64,000 bases of DNA from Desulfurococcales archaeon (GTDB taxonomy: Archaea; Thermoproteota; Thermoprotei_A; Sulfolobales; WAQK01). The notes under the pieces were generated by a model, which saw only the letters and a list, made by a program, of their open reading frames with translations, did not search any database and was not told the DNA's origin. The translations under genes and the position numbers were made by a program. The DNA is taken from NCBI GenBank assembly GCA_027083135.1, contig JALWQH010000016.1, positions 1 through 64,000 of the forward strand, in the 5' to 3' direction. Shown here in pieces: positions 9,633-18,138 of this stretch (position 1 is its first letter; each line of letters opens with the position of its first letter).

Positions 9633-10232
9633 ATGTCTTCGATTGAAGATTTAAGTGAGGCTTTGAAACGGGTAGAGGAGCATCTTGATTTTGCCAGGCT
9701 AATATATAGGAGTCTCCCATTCGTGTTTTGGGCAGGCTTCATACCATTACTATACATAGCTGCATCGCTCGCTATAAGCAGTATAGGTCAAACAGCACTA
9801 GGCATAAGTATAGGCATCAGCCTATCCCTATGGTTTCTCCTGGAAGAACATTCAGCCTACAAAGTGTTAGAAAAACTAAATACTGTACTAGGCAAACATG
9901 TTGAAAAACCAAAGCTATACATAGCACTCCAGCTTGCATCATGGCCTACTGCAGTATTCATCGCCTATATATCCGTATATGTACTTGGTCTTATAGAATC
10001 AGCATGGCCGCTGGTATTCTTCAGTAGCGGCGTAGGGCTACTCATATTCATAGATAAAGCTTTCAGAGGAACCTATGACAAGGAAATGTTCGCTGTTTTT
10101 GGATTACCACTCATGTCAATACCAGTAATAAACCATGTGCCATTACCGAAGGAGGACTTTGCAATAATGATCATATCCTCCTCAATGGCATTAACAGGAT
10201 TCCTATACATTAGGAGGGCTTTCAGAACTTGA
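9633..10232 (+). CDS. Membrane protein, first gene of a membrane-protein/HTH pair
   Basis: 199 aa with four or more hydrophobic segments; stop overlaps the next gene's start. Confidence 0.6.
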   Translation: MSSIEDLSEALKRVEEHLDFARLIYRSLPFVFWAGFIPLLYIAASLAISSIGQTALGISIGISLSLWFLLEEHSAYKVLEKLNTVLGKHVEKPKLYIALQLASWPTAVFIAYISVYVLGLIESAWPLVFFSSGVGLLIFIDKAFRGTYDKEMFAVFGLPLMSIPVINHVPLPKEDFAIMIISSSMALTGFLYIRRAFRT

Positions 10233-10549
10233 AAAACAGCAACGAAGACATAAAGATCATCCGTGAAATCTCTGAAAGCCCACTGGGTAATCCAGTCAGA
10301 CTAGCCATAGCACTCTACCTCCTACCAAGAAAAGGAGCATACTTCACAACAATAGCTGAAGCACTAGGTTTGACAAAAGGAAACCTGAGACACCACCTTA
10401 ACATAATGTTAAAACGAGATCTCATAGAAGAGAAATACGTTCTAAGCAACAGACCAAGAAAATATGTATCCCTCACAATAAAAGGAGCCAGGGAATTAAA
10501 CAGAGTCCTTAATCTACTAAATAGATTATTAAGGACAACTAGATCTTGA
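10229..10549 (+). CDS. Winged-helix (ArsR/MarR-like) transcriptional regulator
   Basis: PVRLAIALYLLPRKGAYFTTIAEALGLTKGNLRHHLNIMLKRDLIEEKYVLSNRPRKYVSLTIKG is a canonical wHTH. Confidence 0.8.
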   Translation: MKNSNEDIKIIREISESPLGNPVRLAIALYLLPRKGAYFTTIAEALGLTKGNLRHHLNIMLKRDLIEEKYVLSNRPRKYVSLTIKGARELNRVLNLLNRLLRTTRS

Positions 10550-10699
10550 AAGAACAATCATAGTTAATAGGAATTCATTCTGTATGAGGCATGATAGGAT
10601 AAGCTGTAGTAATTACAAGCTTATGTTGTACTTCCTTATGTTATTCAAATGTTTAAGGAATTATTGGATCTAGTTATGAATCATCTACATATACTCAAA

Positions 10700-10735
10700 G
10701 AATTATAGATGTTTTCAGGAAAACATCTATAATTC
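10700..10735. repeat. Perfect 17-bp inverted repeat, 2-nt spacer
   Basis: GAATTATAGATGTTTTC-AG-GAAAACATCTATAATTC. Confidence 0.9.
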
Positions 10736-10911
10736 CAGGTTATTAGTTAGTTGGGCAATATTATGTGGAAAGCTTATTTTACTCTGGCACGCTCACTATA
10801 GGGACATTTTGTACATATCTATACCTGGTAGGGTAATGCATGGGACACCGCATATCGATCATAAAGTCTTTTGACCACCAATGTGGATAATTAGATATGG
10901 GATCTTGCGGG

Positions 10912-11102
10912 ATGTCTAAGGTCGTAAAGGTGAGATATGAGGGGGCGTGCTTAAACCTCTTGAGCCAGTTGACCTAGATGAGGGTGAGGAGGTTCTCATA
11001 ACAATAAAGCGTGATATTAGAAAGGTTCTGGAAAAGTACAGAGGGGTCCTTGGGAAATCCTCGATTAAGGAACTATTGGAGCTCGAGGAGGAAGCTCATT
11101 GA
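10912..11102 (+). pseudogene. DUF104/AF2212-like antitoxin with 1-nt frameshift in a G run
   Basis: MSKVVKVRYEG from ATG 10912, then VLKPLEPVDLDEGEEVLITIKRDIRKVLEKYRGVLGKSSIKELLELEEEAH in another frame; junction at GGGGG 10941-10945; stop overlaps vapC start (TTGA). Confidence 0.65.
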
Positions 11103-11557
11103 CAGTAAAGCGAACCTATATTGACACAAGCCTCATATTAGCGATACTCCTCGAGACAGAGAAGAGTAACTTGGCCCAGCAGGTTCTAGAAACTTATGGT
11201 AGACACGAATTTACGATTTCTGAAATCGCGGTTAACGAAGCTCTCTACGTTGCTACATACGAGTATTATAGGCAGAAGGAAATAATTAAGGGAAGACATA
11301 GTCTGAGAAAGCTAATTGCAAAGCAAGGATATCCCAAAGAGGTGATAGACACGCTAGACTCCTTGCTAAAAGACCTAAATGTAGAAATAATAAACGACTA
11401 CTTTGAATATGCCGAATATCTTAAGATACTACAAGAATACAAACTCCTCCCGAACGATGCGCAAATAGCGCTAACCTGCGGGCACCGTGGTATCAAAACC
11501 ATTCTCACCTTTGATGATGACTTTAAGAGGGTACCTTGGCTTAATCCTGTCCCATAG
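11099..11557 (+). CDS. PIN-domain toxin, VapC-like
   Basis: VKRTYIDTSLILAILLETEKSN; LLPNDAQIALTC; ILTFDDDF. Confidence 0.8.
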   Translation: MTVKRTYIDTSLILAILLETEKSNLAQQVLETYGRHEFTISEIAVNEALYVATYEYYRQKEIIKGRHSLRKLIAKQGYPKEVIDTLDSLLKDLNVEIINDYFEYAEYLKILQEYKLLPNDAQIALTCGHRGIKTILTFDDDFKRVPWLNPVP

Positions 11558-11571
11558 AGGGGATTCTCGGG

Positions 11572-12090
11572 TTGAAGCATTTCAGGTCAGCTGCATGGCT
11601 GGTCACCTATGAATTAGTATATATTGTCATGTCCATCTTTGTGGGATTGGCGCTTCTCTACTCCTCTAAGGCCTCACTAGTTGAGTCTCTAACCTTCATT
11701 AAAAGCCGTAGCGTGCTGATCGCAGTATTGCATATATGGTTAAACAACACAGCATCCTTTCTAATCGGAGCTGTATTTGTAGTTCTGTCTCCTGTACTGG
11801 GAGTGCTTGCAGTCACTTTTACATCGATATCTTCTGGCCAATTACTTGCCTCTTGGCTAGCTAACTATTGTAGTACCTCACACTTCATTTACGGAAATAT
11901 TGAGACTCAAGCATACATAATACTATGGCTAGCCGTGGTCAGAACGTACTATGCTCGGAACGAATGCAGCGATCTCATGTGCAGATGGATAATCACACTT
12001 AATCAAACTAGGAAACTACTAGTCTACGCTTTTGTAACCTTCCTATTCCTAGCCATTATAGAGGTAATTGAGGTGCATGCTCTTGGTTAG
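11572..12090 (+). CDS. SpoIIM (DUF95)-like membrane protein
   Basis: LHIWLNNTASFLIG...LSPVLGVLAVTFTSISSGQLLASW pattern. Confidence 0.55.
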   Translation: MKHFRSAAWLVTYELVYIVMSIFVGLALLYSSKASLVESLTFIKSRSVLIAVLHIWLNNTASFLIGAVFVVLSPVLGVLAVTFTSISSGQLLASWLANYCSTSHFIYGNIETQAYIILWLAVVRTYYARNECSDLMCRWIITLNQTRKLLVYAFVTFLFLAIIEVIEVHALG

Positions 12091-12583
12091 GTCTACTCTA
12101 ATACGTAAGCTTGTCACTGGCCTTGGAACAGCATTAATAATTGCTGTGTCACTCTTAACGGCTGACACACTACCAGTTTACGACTTGTTTAAGATAATTA
12201 TTAGTGTGTTCGGGGCAACAGTATTATATGTCTCGGTAGCCCTTGCTTCAGCTATTCATAGATCATACCCTATGAGGCATGATAGGCCAAAAGATATGGA
12301 GAAGCTTTATACGGAAGGCCCATACGAGCTATGCAGGCACCCATTCTACTTTTTTATATTGTTGGCCCAATTCATGATATCTCTTACTTTAGCGAGCCTC
12401 ATGGGGCTATTTGTAACCATTGCTCTCATTCCAACATGGTTATTCCTCATAAAAATAGAGGAGAGGGAGCTCATTGAGTACTGGGGAGAAAAATATCTAG
12501 ACTATATGAAGAATACGCCTACTCTGATACCAAGATTAAAATCAAAATTAATAATTAAAAATGTCAAACCTAGGAATAGTTAG
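12068..12583 (+). CDS. Isoprenylcysteine carboxyl methyltransferase/phospholipid methyltransferase-like membrane protein
   Basis: TEGPYELCRHPFYFFILLAQF...KIEERELIEYWGEKYLDYMKNTPTLIP. Confidence 0.7.
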   Translation: MRCMLLVRSTLIRKLVTGLGTALIIAVSLLTADTLPVYDLFKIIISVFGATVLYVSVALASAIHRSYPMRHDRPKDMEKLYTEGPYELCRHPFYFFILLAQFMISLTLASLMGLFVTIALIPTWLFLIKIEERELIEYWGEKYLDYMKNTPTLIPRLKSKLIIKNVKPRNS

Positions 12584-12604
12584 CGTGGTAACATCCGTAA
12601 TGAG

Positions 12605-12682
12605 TGGCGGGCCCGCGGGGATTTGAACCCCGGACCACCGGCTCCGCAGGCCGGCGTCCTATCCTGGCTAGACGACGGGCCC
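12605..12682 (-). tRNA. tRNA-Arg (anticodon GCG), CCA encoded
   Basis: Cloverleaf from GGGCCCG...CGGGCCC-G-CCA; anticodon loop CTGCGGA; T arm CGGGGTTCAAATCCCCG. Confidence 0.95.
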
Positions 12683-12786
12683 CAGGCAATGGTTTAGGAG
12701 GCATGGGTGTTTAAATGTTTCCAGGGGGTTTATTGTTGCTAAAGCATTTATGCGGTGTCGGAGAGTAGTTTGTTCTGGGTGCTTGC

Positions 12787-15700
12787 TTGGCTGGGACTAG
12801 TGGTAGGCAGGCGACTCTACTGGAATTCCTTGGAAGAAGGAGTAGTGTTGGTGAGGGTGGAGAGGATGCTGGGAGGAATGTGGAGGAGCAGGTTAGCCCT
12901 GAAGCGCCGAGGATAGGGGATTATATGCTGGCATTCGAGGCTGAGGATGCTGTTAATACTCCTCCCTCATACCTCATCTCGGTGAGCTATGATGGCTCCA
13001 GGGGAGCAGCGCTCCTCAAACTCTATGATGATGAGGAGGATAGAATTTATTTCTGGCATGATAATACAGGCCACAAGTCATATTTCCTCACCGACCTCCC
13101 TCCAAGCAGGATTTCCGAGATGAAGGATATTGTGAGGCACCCCTCATTTCTAAGAGTATCAACAGTTGAGAAGATGGATCTACTTGAAGGCAGGAGGAGG
13201 AGGCTAACCAAGATAGTCGTCAAGGATCCCCAGGCTGTCAGAAGCCTTAGGGAAAAAGTGCCTAAAGCATGGGAAGCCAAGATAAAATACCATAACAACT
13301 ACGTCTACGACTACCAGTTGATCCCTGGCATGAGGTACAGGATAATTAACGGTAGGCTGGAGAAGGTTAAACCCAGCCTAAGCCCAGAGTTCGAGGAGGA
13401 GGTTAGGAGAATTTTCAGTGGAGAGGATCCTGAGACACAGAGGCTGGCGCTTCAATGGGCACCCCTATTCGAGGAGCCTCCGCCGAGGATGAGGAGGCTT
13501 GCCCTAGACATAGAGGTCTACACTCCTCATAGGGGCAGGGTACCCGACCCTGAGACAGCCCCCTACCCTGTGATAAGCATAGCCCTAGCAGGAAGCAACG
13601 GGCTGAAAAGAGTGCTCATGCTCTCCAGGCCTGGAGAAAAATACGATTTCTCCCAGGGCCCTCCAAGCGACGTAATGGTCGAGTTCTTCGACGATGAGAG
13701 AAGCCTAATACTAGAAGCATTCAGAGTTATTGACGACTACCCCCTCCTCATAACGTTTAACGGCGATGGCTTCGACCTAAACTACCTGTACCACCGTGCA
13801 CTCATCCTGGGAATACCTCAAAGCATGATCCCCTTCCACAAGACACAGGACTACATGACGCTTAGACGCGGATGGCACATAGACCTATACAAGTTTTTCC
13901 AGATAAGAGCCCTCCAGGCCTACGCCTTCGCAGGCAAGTATAAGGAGTTCACGCTGGATGCCATAGCCAACGCTCTGCTAGGAGTGGGGAAGATAGCCGT
14001 TGAGGAGAACATATCATCCCTAAGCCCTGCAAGACTAGCAGCATACAACTATAGGGATGCCGAGATAACGCTGAGGCTTACAACATTCAACGGAGAACTA
14101 GTGTGGAAGCTCATGGTTCTCCTCATGCGTATCTCTAAGCTAGGCTTGGAGGAGGCTACTAGAAGCCAGGTGTCAGCATGGATAAGGAACCTCTTCTACT
14201 GGGAGCATAGGAGGAGGGGGCTCCTAATACCATTAAAGGAAGACATACTTAGATTGAAGGGCCGTACACGCTCAGCCGCAATAATTAAGGGGAAGAAATA
14301 CGCAGGGGCTGTTGTCCTAGACCCTCCTGAAGGAGTATTCTTCAACATAATTGTCCTCGACTTTGCAAGCCTGTATCCAAGCATAATTAAGAGGTGGAAC
14401 CTAAGCTACGAGACAGTGAACCCCTCCCACTGCCCCGGAGGGAAGATAGTCGAGATAGCTGAGGTTGGACACAAGGTATGCATGAGCGCCCCAGGCATAA
14501 CAGCCCAGATAACAGGCCTCCTCAGAGACTTCAGGGTTAGAATGTATAAGAGGAGGGCCAAGGACAAGAGCCTTGGAGAAGAAGAGAGAACCTGGTATCA
14601 GGTTGTAGAGAAAGCTATGAAAGTATTCATAAATGCAAGCTACGGGGTGTTTGGAGCGGAGAGCTTCCCCCTCTATGCTCCACCCCTAGCTGAAAGCGTT
14701 ACAGCTATGGGTAGGCATGTCATCACTCAGACCATAGAGAAGGCTAGGAGCATGGGGCTCAAAGTACTATACGGTGACAGCGTCACAGGAGACACTGTAG
14801 TCAAGGTCAGGGAAAACAGCGAGGAGAGGGAGACGAGGATAGAGGAACTCTTCCGCCACACGGACTTCGAGGCAGCAGGCAAGGAGTACTATATTCCCGA
14901 AAACCTATACGTGCTGACCCTAAGCAGGGAGGGGAAACCCGTCTACAGGAAGGTTAAATACGTTATGAGGCACAGGGCTTCGAAGAAGATCTACAGGGTG
15001 CAGGTAGACGAGAACCACTACATCGATGTGACGGAGGATCATAGCCTAATAGTGTATAGGGGGGAGAGGTGCAGCAGGCTTCCAGAATGCCTAGCTGAAG
15101 CCAAACCCATGGAGCTGGACGAATCCACCAGGCTTGTATGCCTAGAGGAGAACGGTGCCCCTAGATTAAAAACTCCTCTAAGAGTCGAGGAGATAAGGTA
15201 TGAAGGCTACGTCTACGACCTGGAGGTGGAGGAAACACATGCTTTCTTCGCCAACGGGATCCTGGTGCATAATACAGACTCCCTTTTCCTATGGCATCCG
15301 AGAGAAGAGATGCTGGAGAGGCTGAGAAGCTGGGTCAGCGAGAAATTCGGCTTGGAGCTTGATGTCGATAAGGTATACCGCTATGTCACGTTCTCAGGGA
15401 AGAAGAAGAACTACGTGGGAGTGTATCCTGATGGAAGCATAGAGGTTAAGGGAATGGTGGGGAAGAAGAGGAACACACCTGAATTCCTCAAGCAAGCCTT
15501 CAGGGAAGTATTAGAGGAGCTGGGAAGCATAGAGAAGCCCGAAGACTTCGAGAAGGTTAGGGAGAGGATAAGGGAGAGGCTCAGAGACGTTGTTAAGAGG
15601 CTGAGGAGGAAGGGGTATACGCTCGACGAGCTCTCATTCCACGTTATGCTTACGAAGCCTCTGGAAGCATATGATAAGAATACTCCTGAACATGTTAAAG

Positions 15701-15963
15701 CAGCCCTCTATCTAAGGGGTAGCGGTAGAGAGATACTTCCCGGAGACATAATAACGTATGTTAAGGTTAACAGTAGGGACGGGGTCAAGCCAGTCCAGCT
15801 AGCCAAGCTTGTTGAAATAGATGTTAAAAAATACGAGGAGAGGGTTAAAAGCACGTTTGAGCAGATATTATCAGCCATAAACATGAGCTGGGATGAGATC
15901 ACTGGTTCAAGGATTCCTAGGGATCTTATGAGCGTGCTGGGAGCCTCTAAGAACTCCCCGTAG
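12787..15963 (+). CDS. polB1: Family B DNA polymerase (Dpo1/PolB1-type) containing a mini-intein
   Basis: DNTGHKSYFLTDL, IVVKDPQAVRSLREKVPKAWEAKIKYHNNYVYDYQLIPGM, LDIEVYTP, DFASLYPSII, KVFINASYGVFG, LYGD/TDSLF; N-terminal PIP-like QATLLEFLG. Confidence 0.97.
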   Translation: MAGTSGRQATLLEFLGRRSSVGEGGEDAGRNVEEQVSPEAPRIGDYMLAFEAEDAVNTPPSYLISVSYDGSRGAALLKLYDDEEDRIYFWHDNTGHKSYFLTDLPPSRISEMKDIVRHPSFLRVSTVEKMDLLEGRRRRLTKIVVKDPQAVRSLREKVPKAWEAKIKYHNNYVYDYQLIPGMRYRIINGRLEKVKPSLSPEFEEEVRRIFSGEDPETQRLALQWAPLFEEPPPRMRRLALDIEVYTPHRGRVPDPETAPYPVISIALAGSNGLKRVLMLSRPGEKYDFSQGPPSDVMVEFFDDERSLILEAFRVIDDYPLLITFNGDGFDLNYLYHRALILGIPQSMIPFHKTQDYMTLRRGWHIDLYKFFQIRALQAYAFAGKYKEFTLDAIANALLGVGKIAVEENISSLSPARLAAYNYRDAEITLRLTTFNGELVWKLMVLLMRISKLGLEEATRSQVSAWIRNLFYWEHRRRGLLIPLKEDILRLKGRTRSAAIIKGKKYAGAVVLDPPEGVFFNIIVLDFASLYPSIIKRWNLSYETVNPSHCPGGKIVEIAEVGHKVCMSAPGITAQITGLLRDFRVRMYKRRAKDKSLGEEERTWYQVVEKAMKVFINASYGVFGAESFPLYAPPLAESVTAMGRHVITQTIEKARSMGLKVLYGDSVTGDTVVKVRENSEERETRIEELFRHTDFEAAGKEYYIPENLYVLTLSREGKPVYRKVKYVMRHRASKKIYRVQVDENHYIDVTEDHSLIVYRGERCSRLPECLAEAKPMELDESTRLVCLEENGAPRLKTPLRVEEIRYEGYVYDLEVEETHAFFANGILVHNTDSLFLWHPREEMLERLRSWVSEKFGLELDVDKVYRYVTFSGKKKNYVGVYPDGSIEVKGMVGKKRNTPEFLKQAFREVLEELGSIEKPEDFEKVRERIRERLRDVVKRLRRKGYTLDELSFHVMLTKPLEAYDKNTPEHVKAALYLRGSGREILPGDIITYVKVNSRDGVKPVQLAKLVEIDVKKYEERVKSTFEQILSAINMSWDEITGSRIPRDLMSVLGASKNSP
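14779..15273 (+). mobile_element. Mini-intein (165 aa, no endonuclease domain) in PolB1, pol-c-type site
   Basis: Inserted inside YGD/TDSLF; starts SVTGDTVVKV (Ser1), block B-like VTEDHSLIVY, block F/G YVYDLEVEETHAFFANGILVHN, +1 Thr; in frame. Confidence 0.93.
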
Positions 15964-16366
15964 ACTCTGCAGCCCAGTCAGCCATCTCTTTCCTAAGCCT
16001 ATCATCAACGTATACTGCTACAACATAGATCTTCCTATCCCTATAGTCCTCTCCGCTCCACTCGTTGGCGAAGCTGACGAGATAGACGGGTATCTCGAAC
16101 TCAGCCTGCCCGCCGCTAGTCCTCCTTAACCCATACTTAGAGTACCTGTCATAATCCTCGCTGCTTAGGGGGAGGTCAACCGTCACCCTGTACTTCTCCC
16201 TAACTATAACGAAGTCGGAGTCACTGGGCTCCCATTCCCGGAGAGCCCTGGATGCCACTTGCCTAACAGTCTCAGCCATATCTCCCTCAACAACGTTATC
16301 CTCAACAACCCTTCCCTCCTCAGCCCTTATCACCAGGATCTTATCAGCCACTACTCCTACCCCCAA
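15947..16366 (-). CDS. Conserved crenarchaeal protein (DUF2286-like)
   Basis: 139-aa ORF, converges on polB with 17-bp overlap; family call from memory. Confidence 0.45.
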   Translation of the reverse strand: MGVGVVADKILVIRAEEGRVVEDNVVEGDMAETVRQVASRALREWEPSDSDFVIVREKYRVTVDLPLSSEDYDRYSKYGLRRTSGGQAEFEIPVYLVSFANEWSGEDYRDRKIYVVAVYVDDRLRKEMADWAAESTGSS

Positions 16367-16410
16367 TGCTTATGCTAGGCATGCCTCTGCTCATTATATA
16401 AGCGTATGGG

Positions 16411-18066
16411 TTAATCCTCCTTGAAGAAAGAGTATATTAGTTTTCTAAGGGGCTCCGAGTTTTTCTCGAATACCTCTGCCTCCATCTCCCTAAGCTTGGG
16501 GCTGACCTTAGGCTTAAACTCCATTCTCCCCAGCACATCTCTATCTATATCTACGCCTGGCGCGATCTCCTCTAATACCAGGCCGTCATGGGTGAGGCGG
16601 AACACTGCCCTCTCAGTAATATAGCGTATATCCTTGTCCTCCCTCACAGCCCTCATCCCATTGAACACTATCTTATACACCTTGTCCACGAATTTCACTA
16701 TGGGGCCGTCCTCCTCTATCACCAGCCTCTTATTCCTAACATGTATCTTCGATGAGCCTGCGGTAAACCCGCCTGCGAAGAACACTCTGGGAGAGCCTCC
16801 AGCTATGACTGGGAACCCTCCCGGCCCGAATATTCTTCCAGGCAGCATTGATGGGTTAACGTTGCCCTCCCTATCCACCTGTAGGAACCCGAGAGCCGCG
16901 GCGTCTATTATGCCGCCCTCATAGTTGGAGAACATGTCGGGCATAGAGATTAAGGCGAAGGGGCTTATGGCTAGGCCGAAGTCCTGTCCTGTGAGAGCCA
17001 CGCCTCCCCAGGGCCCGGACTCAATTGTTGTCACAAGGTATTCCTGAACACCTATCTCTGCAGCTATGCTTGAAACATATGCTGGGACACCTATACCTAG
17101 GTTCACTATTATCGGCCTCTTCTCAGCCGCAGCGATCCTCATTAATTCTAGGAGGGTCTTAGCGGCAATCACTCTATCCCTAGGCCTCCTAGGCTTAGGC
17201 AGCGATTCCAGTAGCTCCCTTGTTATTGGAGGCGTCACATTGTAGCATAGCCTTGGATCATACTCGAAGCTCCCTGACTGCCAGTGCCTCTCCTTCGGGG
17301 CAACAACTATGTGGTCTACTAGGGGGCCTGGCACGACAACGCATCTAGGGCTTATGGAGCCTGACCTCGTGATCCACTTCACCTGAGCTATAACTAGCCC
17401 CTTCCTTGGAAGAGCCTTGACAGCCTGAGCTATGTTAAGCACTGTTCCAAAGATCCCTTCCTCCTCCATCGATATGTTTCCCTCCTCATCGGCTGTTGTA
17501 CCCCTTATCAACCCTACCTCGGGCTTAGGAGCCTGGTAAAACAGGTATTCCTCACCATCAATGTACATGATGCTTGTCCTACACGTCCTCCTATACCTGC
17601 TCCTCTCATTCAATGCACCGCAATCCTGGCGTGGATCCATGAATGTTCCAAGCCCTATCTTGGTTATGAGGCCTGGACGCCCCGATGCAACCTCCCTGAA
17701 CCAGTATGCAGCTATTCCTATGGACCAGGAGTAGGCCTCTATCCTCTCATCCACTATGAGCTTCTGCAGCCAGGGAGACCATCCGAGGAAGGGCATAAGC
17801 ACCCCCTTCAAAAACCTCTGCCCGGGATCCTTGTACAGCTCCTCTGCAACCTTGTCTAACGCTCTCCCAGGCACTGCTGGAAGAGTATCAGATATTATGA
17901 AGAGGTCTTGTGGATGGCCTGTCTCCTCGTAAAGCCTGTAGAGTTCAAGTATAAGGTGCTCGGGAGCTGTAGCCATGTTGAAGCCCGAGATCGCTACGAC
18001 TGATCTATCACGTATCTTGGATAAAGCCTCACGGGCCCCAGTGATCTTATCCTTTGGTTTAAGCAG
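16411..18066 (-). CDS. Acyl-CoA/acetate CoA-transferase (fused alpha-beta type)
   Basis: ORF 16411-17976 has VNLGIGVPAYVSSIAAE, TTIESGPWGG, IVKFVDKVYKIVFNGMRAVRE; in-frame extension KLLKPKDKITGAREALSKIRDRSVVAISGFN suggests a start near 18066. Confidence 0.85.
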   Translation of the reverse strand: MLKPKDKITGAREALSKIRDRSVVAISGFNMATAPEHLILELYRLYEETGHPQDLFIISDTLPAVPGRALDKVAEELYKDPGQRFLKGVLMPFLGWSPWLQKLIVDERIEAYSWSIGIAAYWFREVASGRPGLITKIGLGTFMDPRQDCGALNERSRYRRTCRTSIMYIDGEEYLFYQAPKPEVGLIRGTTADEEGNISMEEEGIFGTVLNIAQAVKALPRKGLVIAQVKWITRSGSISPRCVVVPGPLVDHIVVAPKERHWQSGSFEYDPRLCYNVTPPITRELLESLPKPRRPRDRVIAAKTLLELMRIAAAEKRPIIVNLGIGVPAYVSSIAAEIGVQEYLVTTIESGPWGGVALTGQDFGLAISPFALISMPDMFSNYEGGIIDAAALGFLQVDREGNVNPSMLPGRIFGPGGFPVIAGGSPRVFFAGGFTAGSSKIHVRNKRLVIEEDGPIVKFVDKVYKIVFNGMRAVREDKDIRYITERAVFRLTHDGLVLEEIAPGVDIDRDVLGRMEFKPKVSPKLREMEAEVFEKNSEPLRKLIYSFFKED

Positions 18067-18138
18067 CTTTACCCCCTAGGAGAAGAAAGGGATACAAGTA
18101 TTTTATTTTTTATCGCATTATTTTACAACGGAAATAAT

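Noticed and set aside
10584-10600. tatgaggcatgatagg shared with 12270-12285
   Set aside because: A 16-nt match is near chance expectation for a 64-kb window
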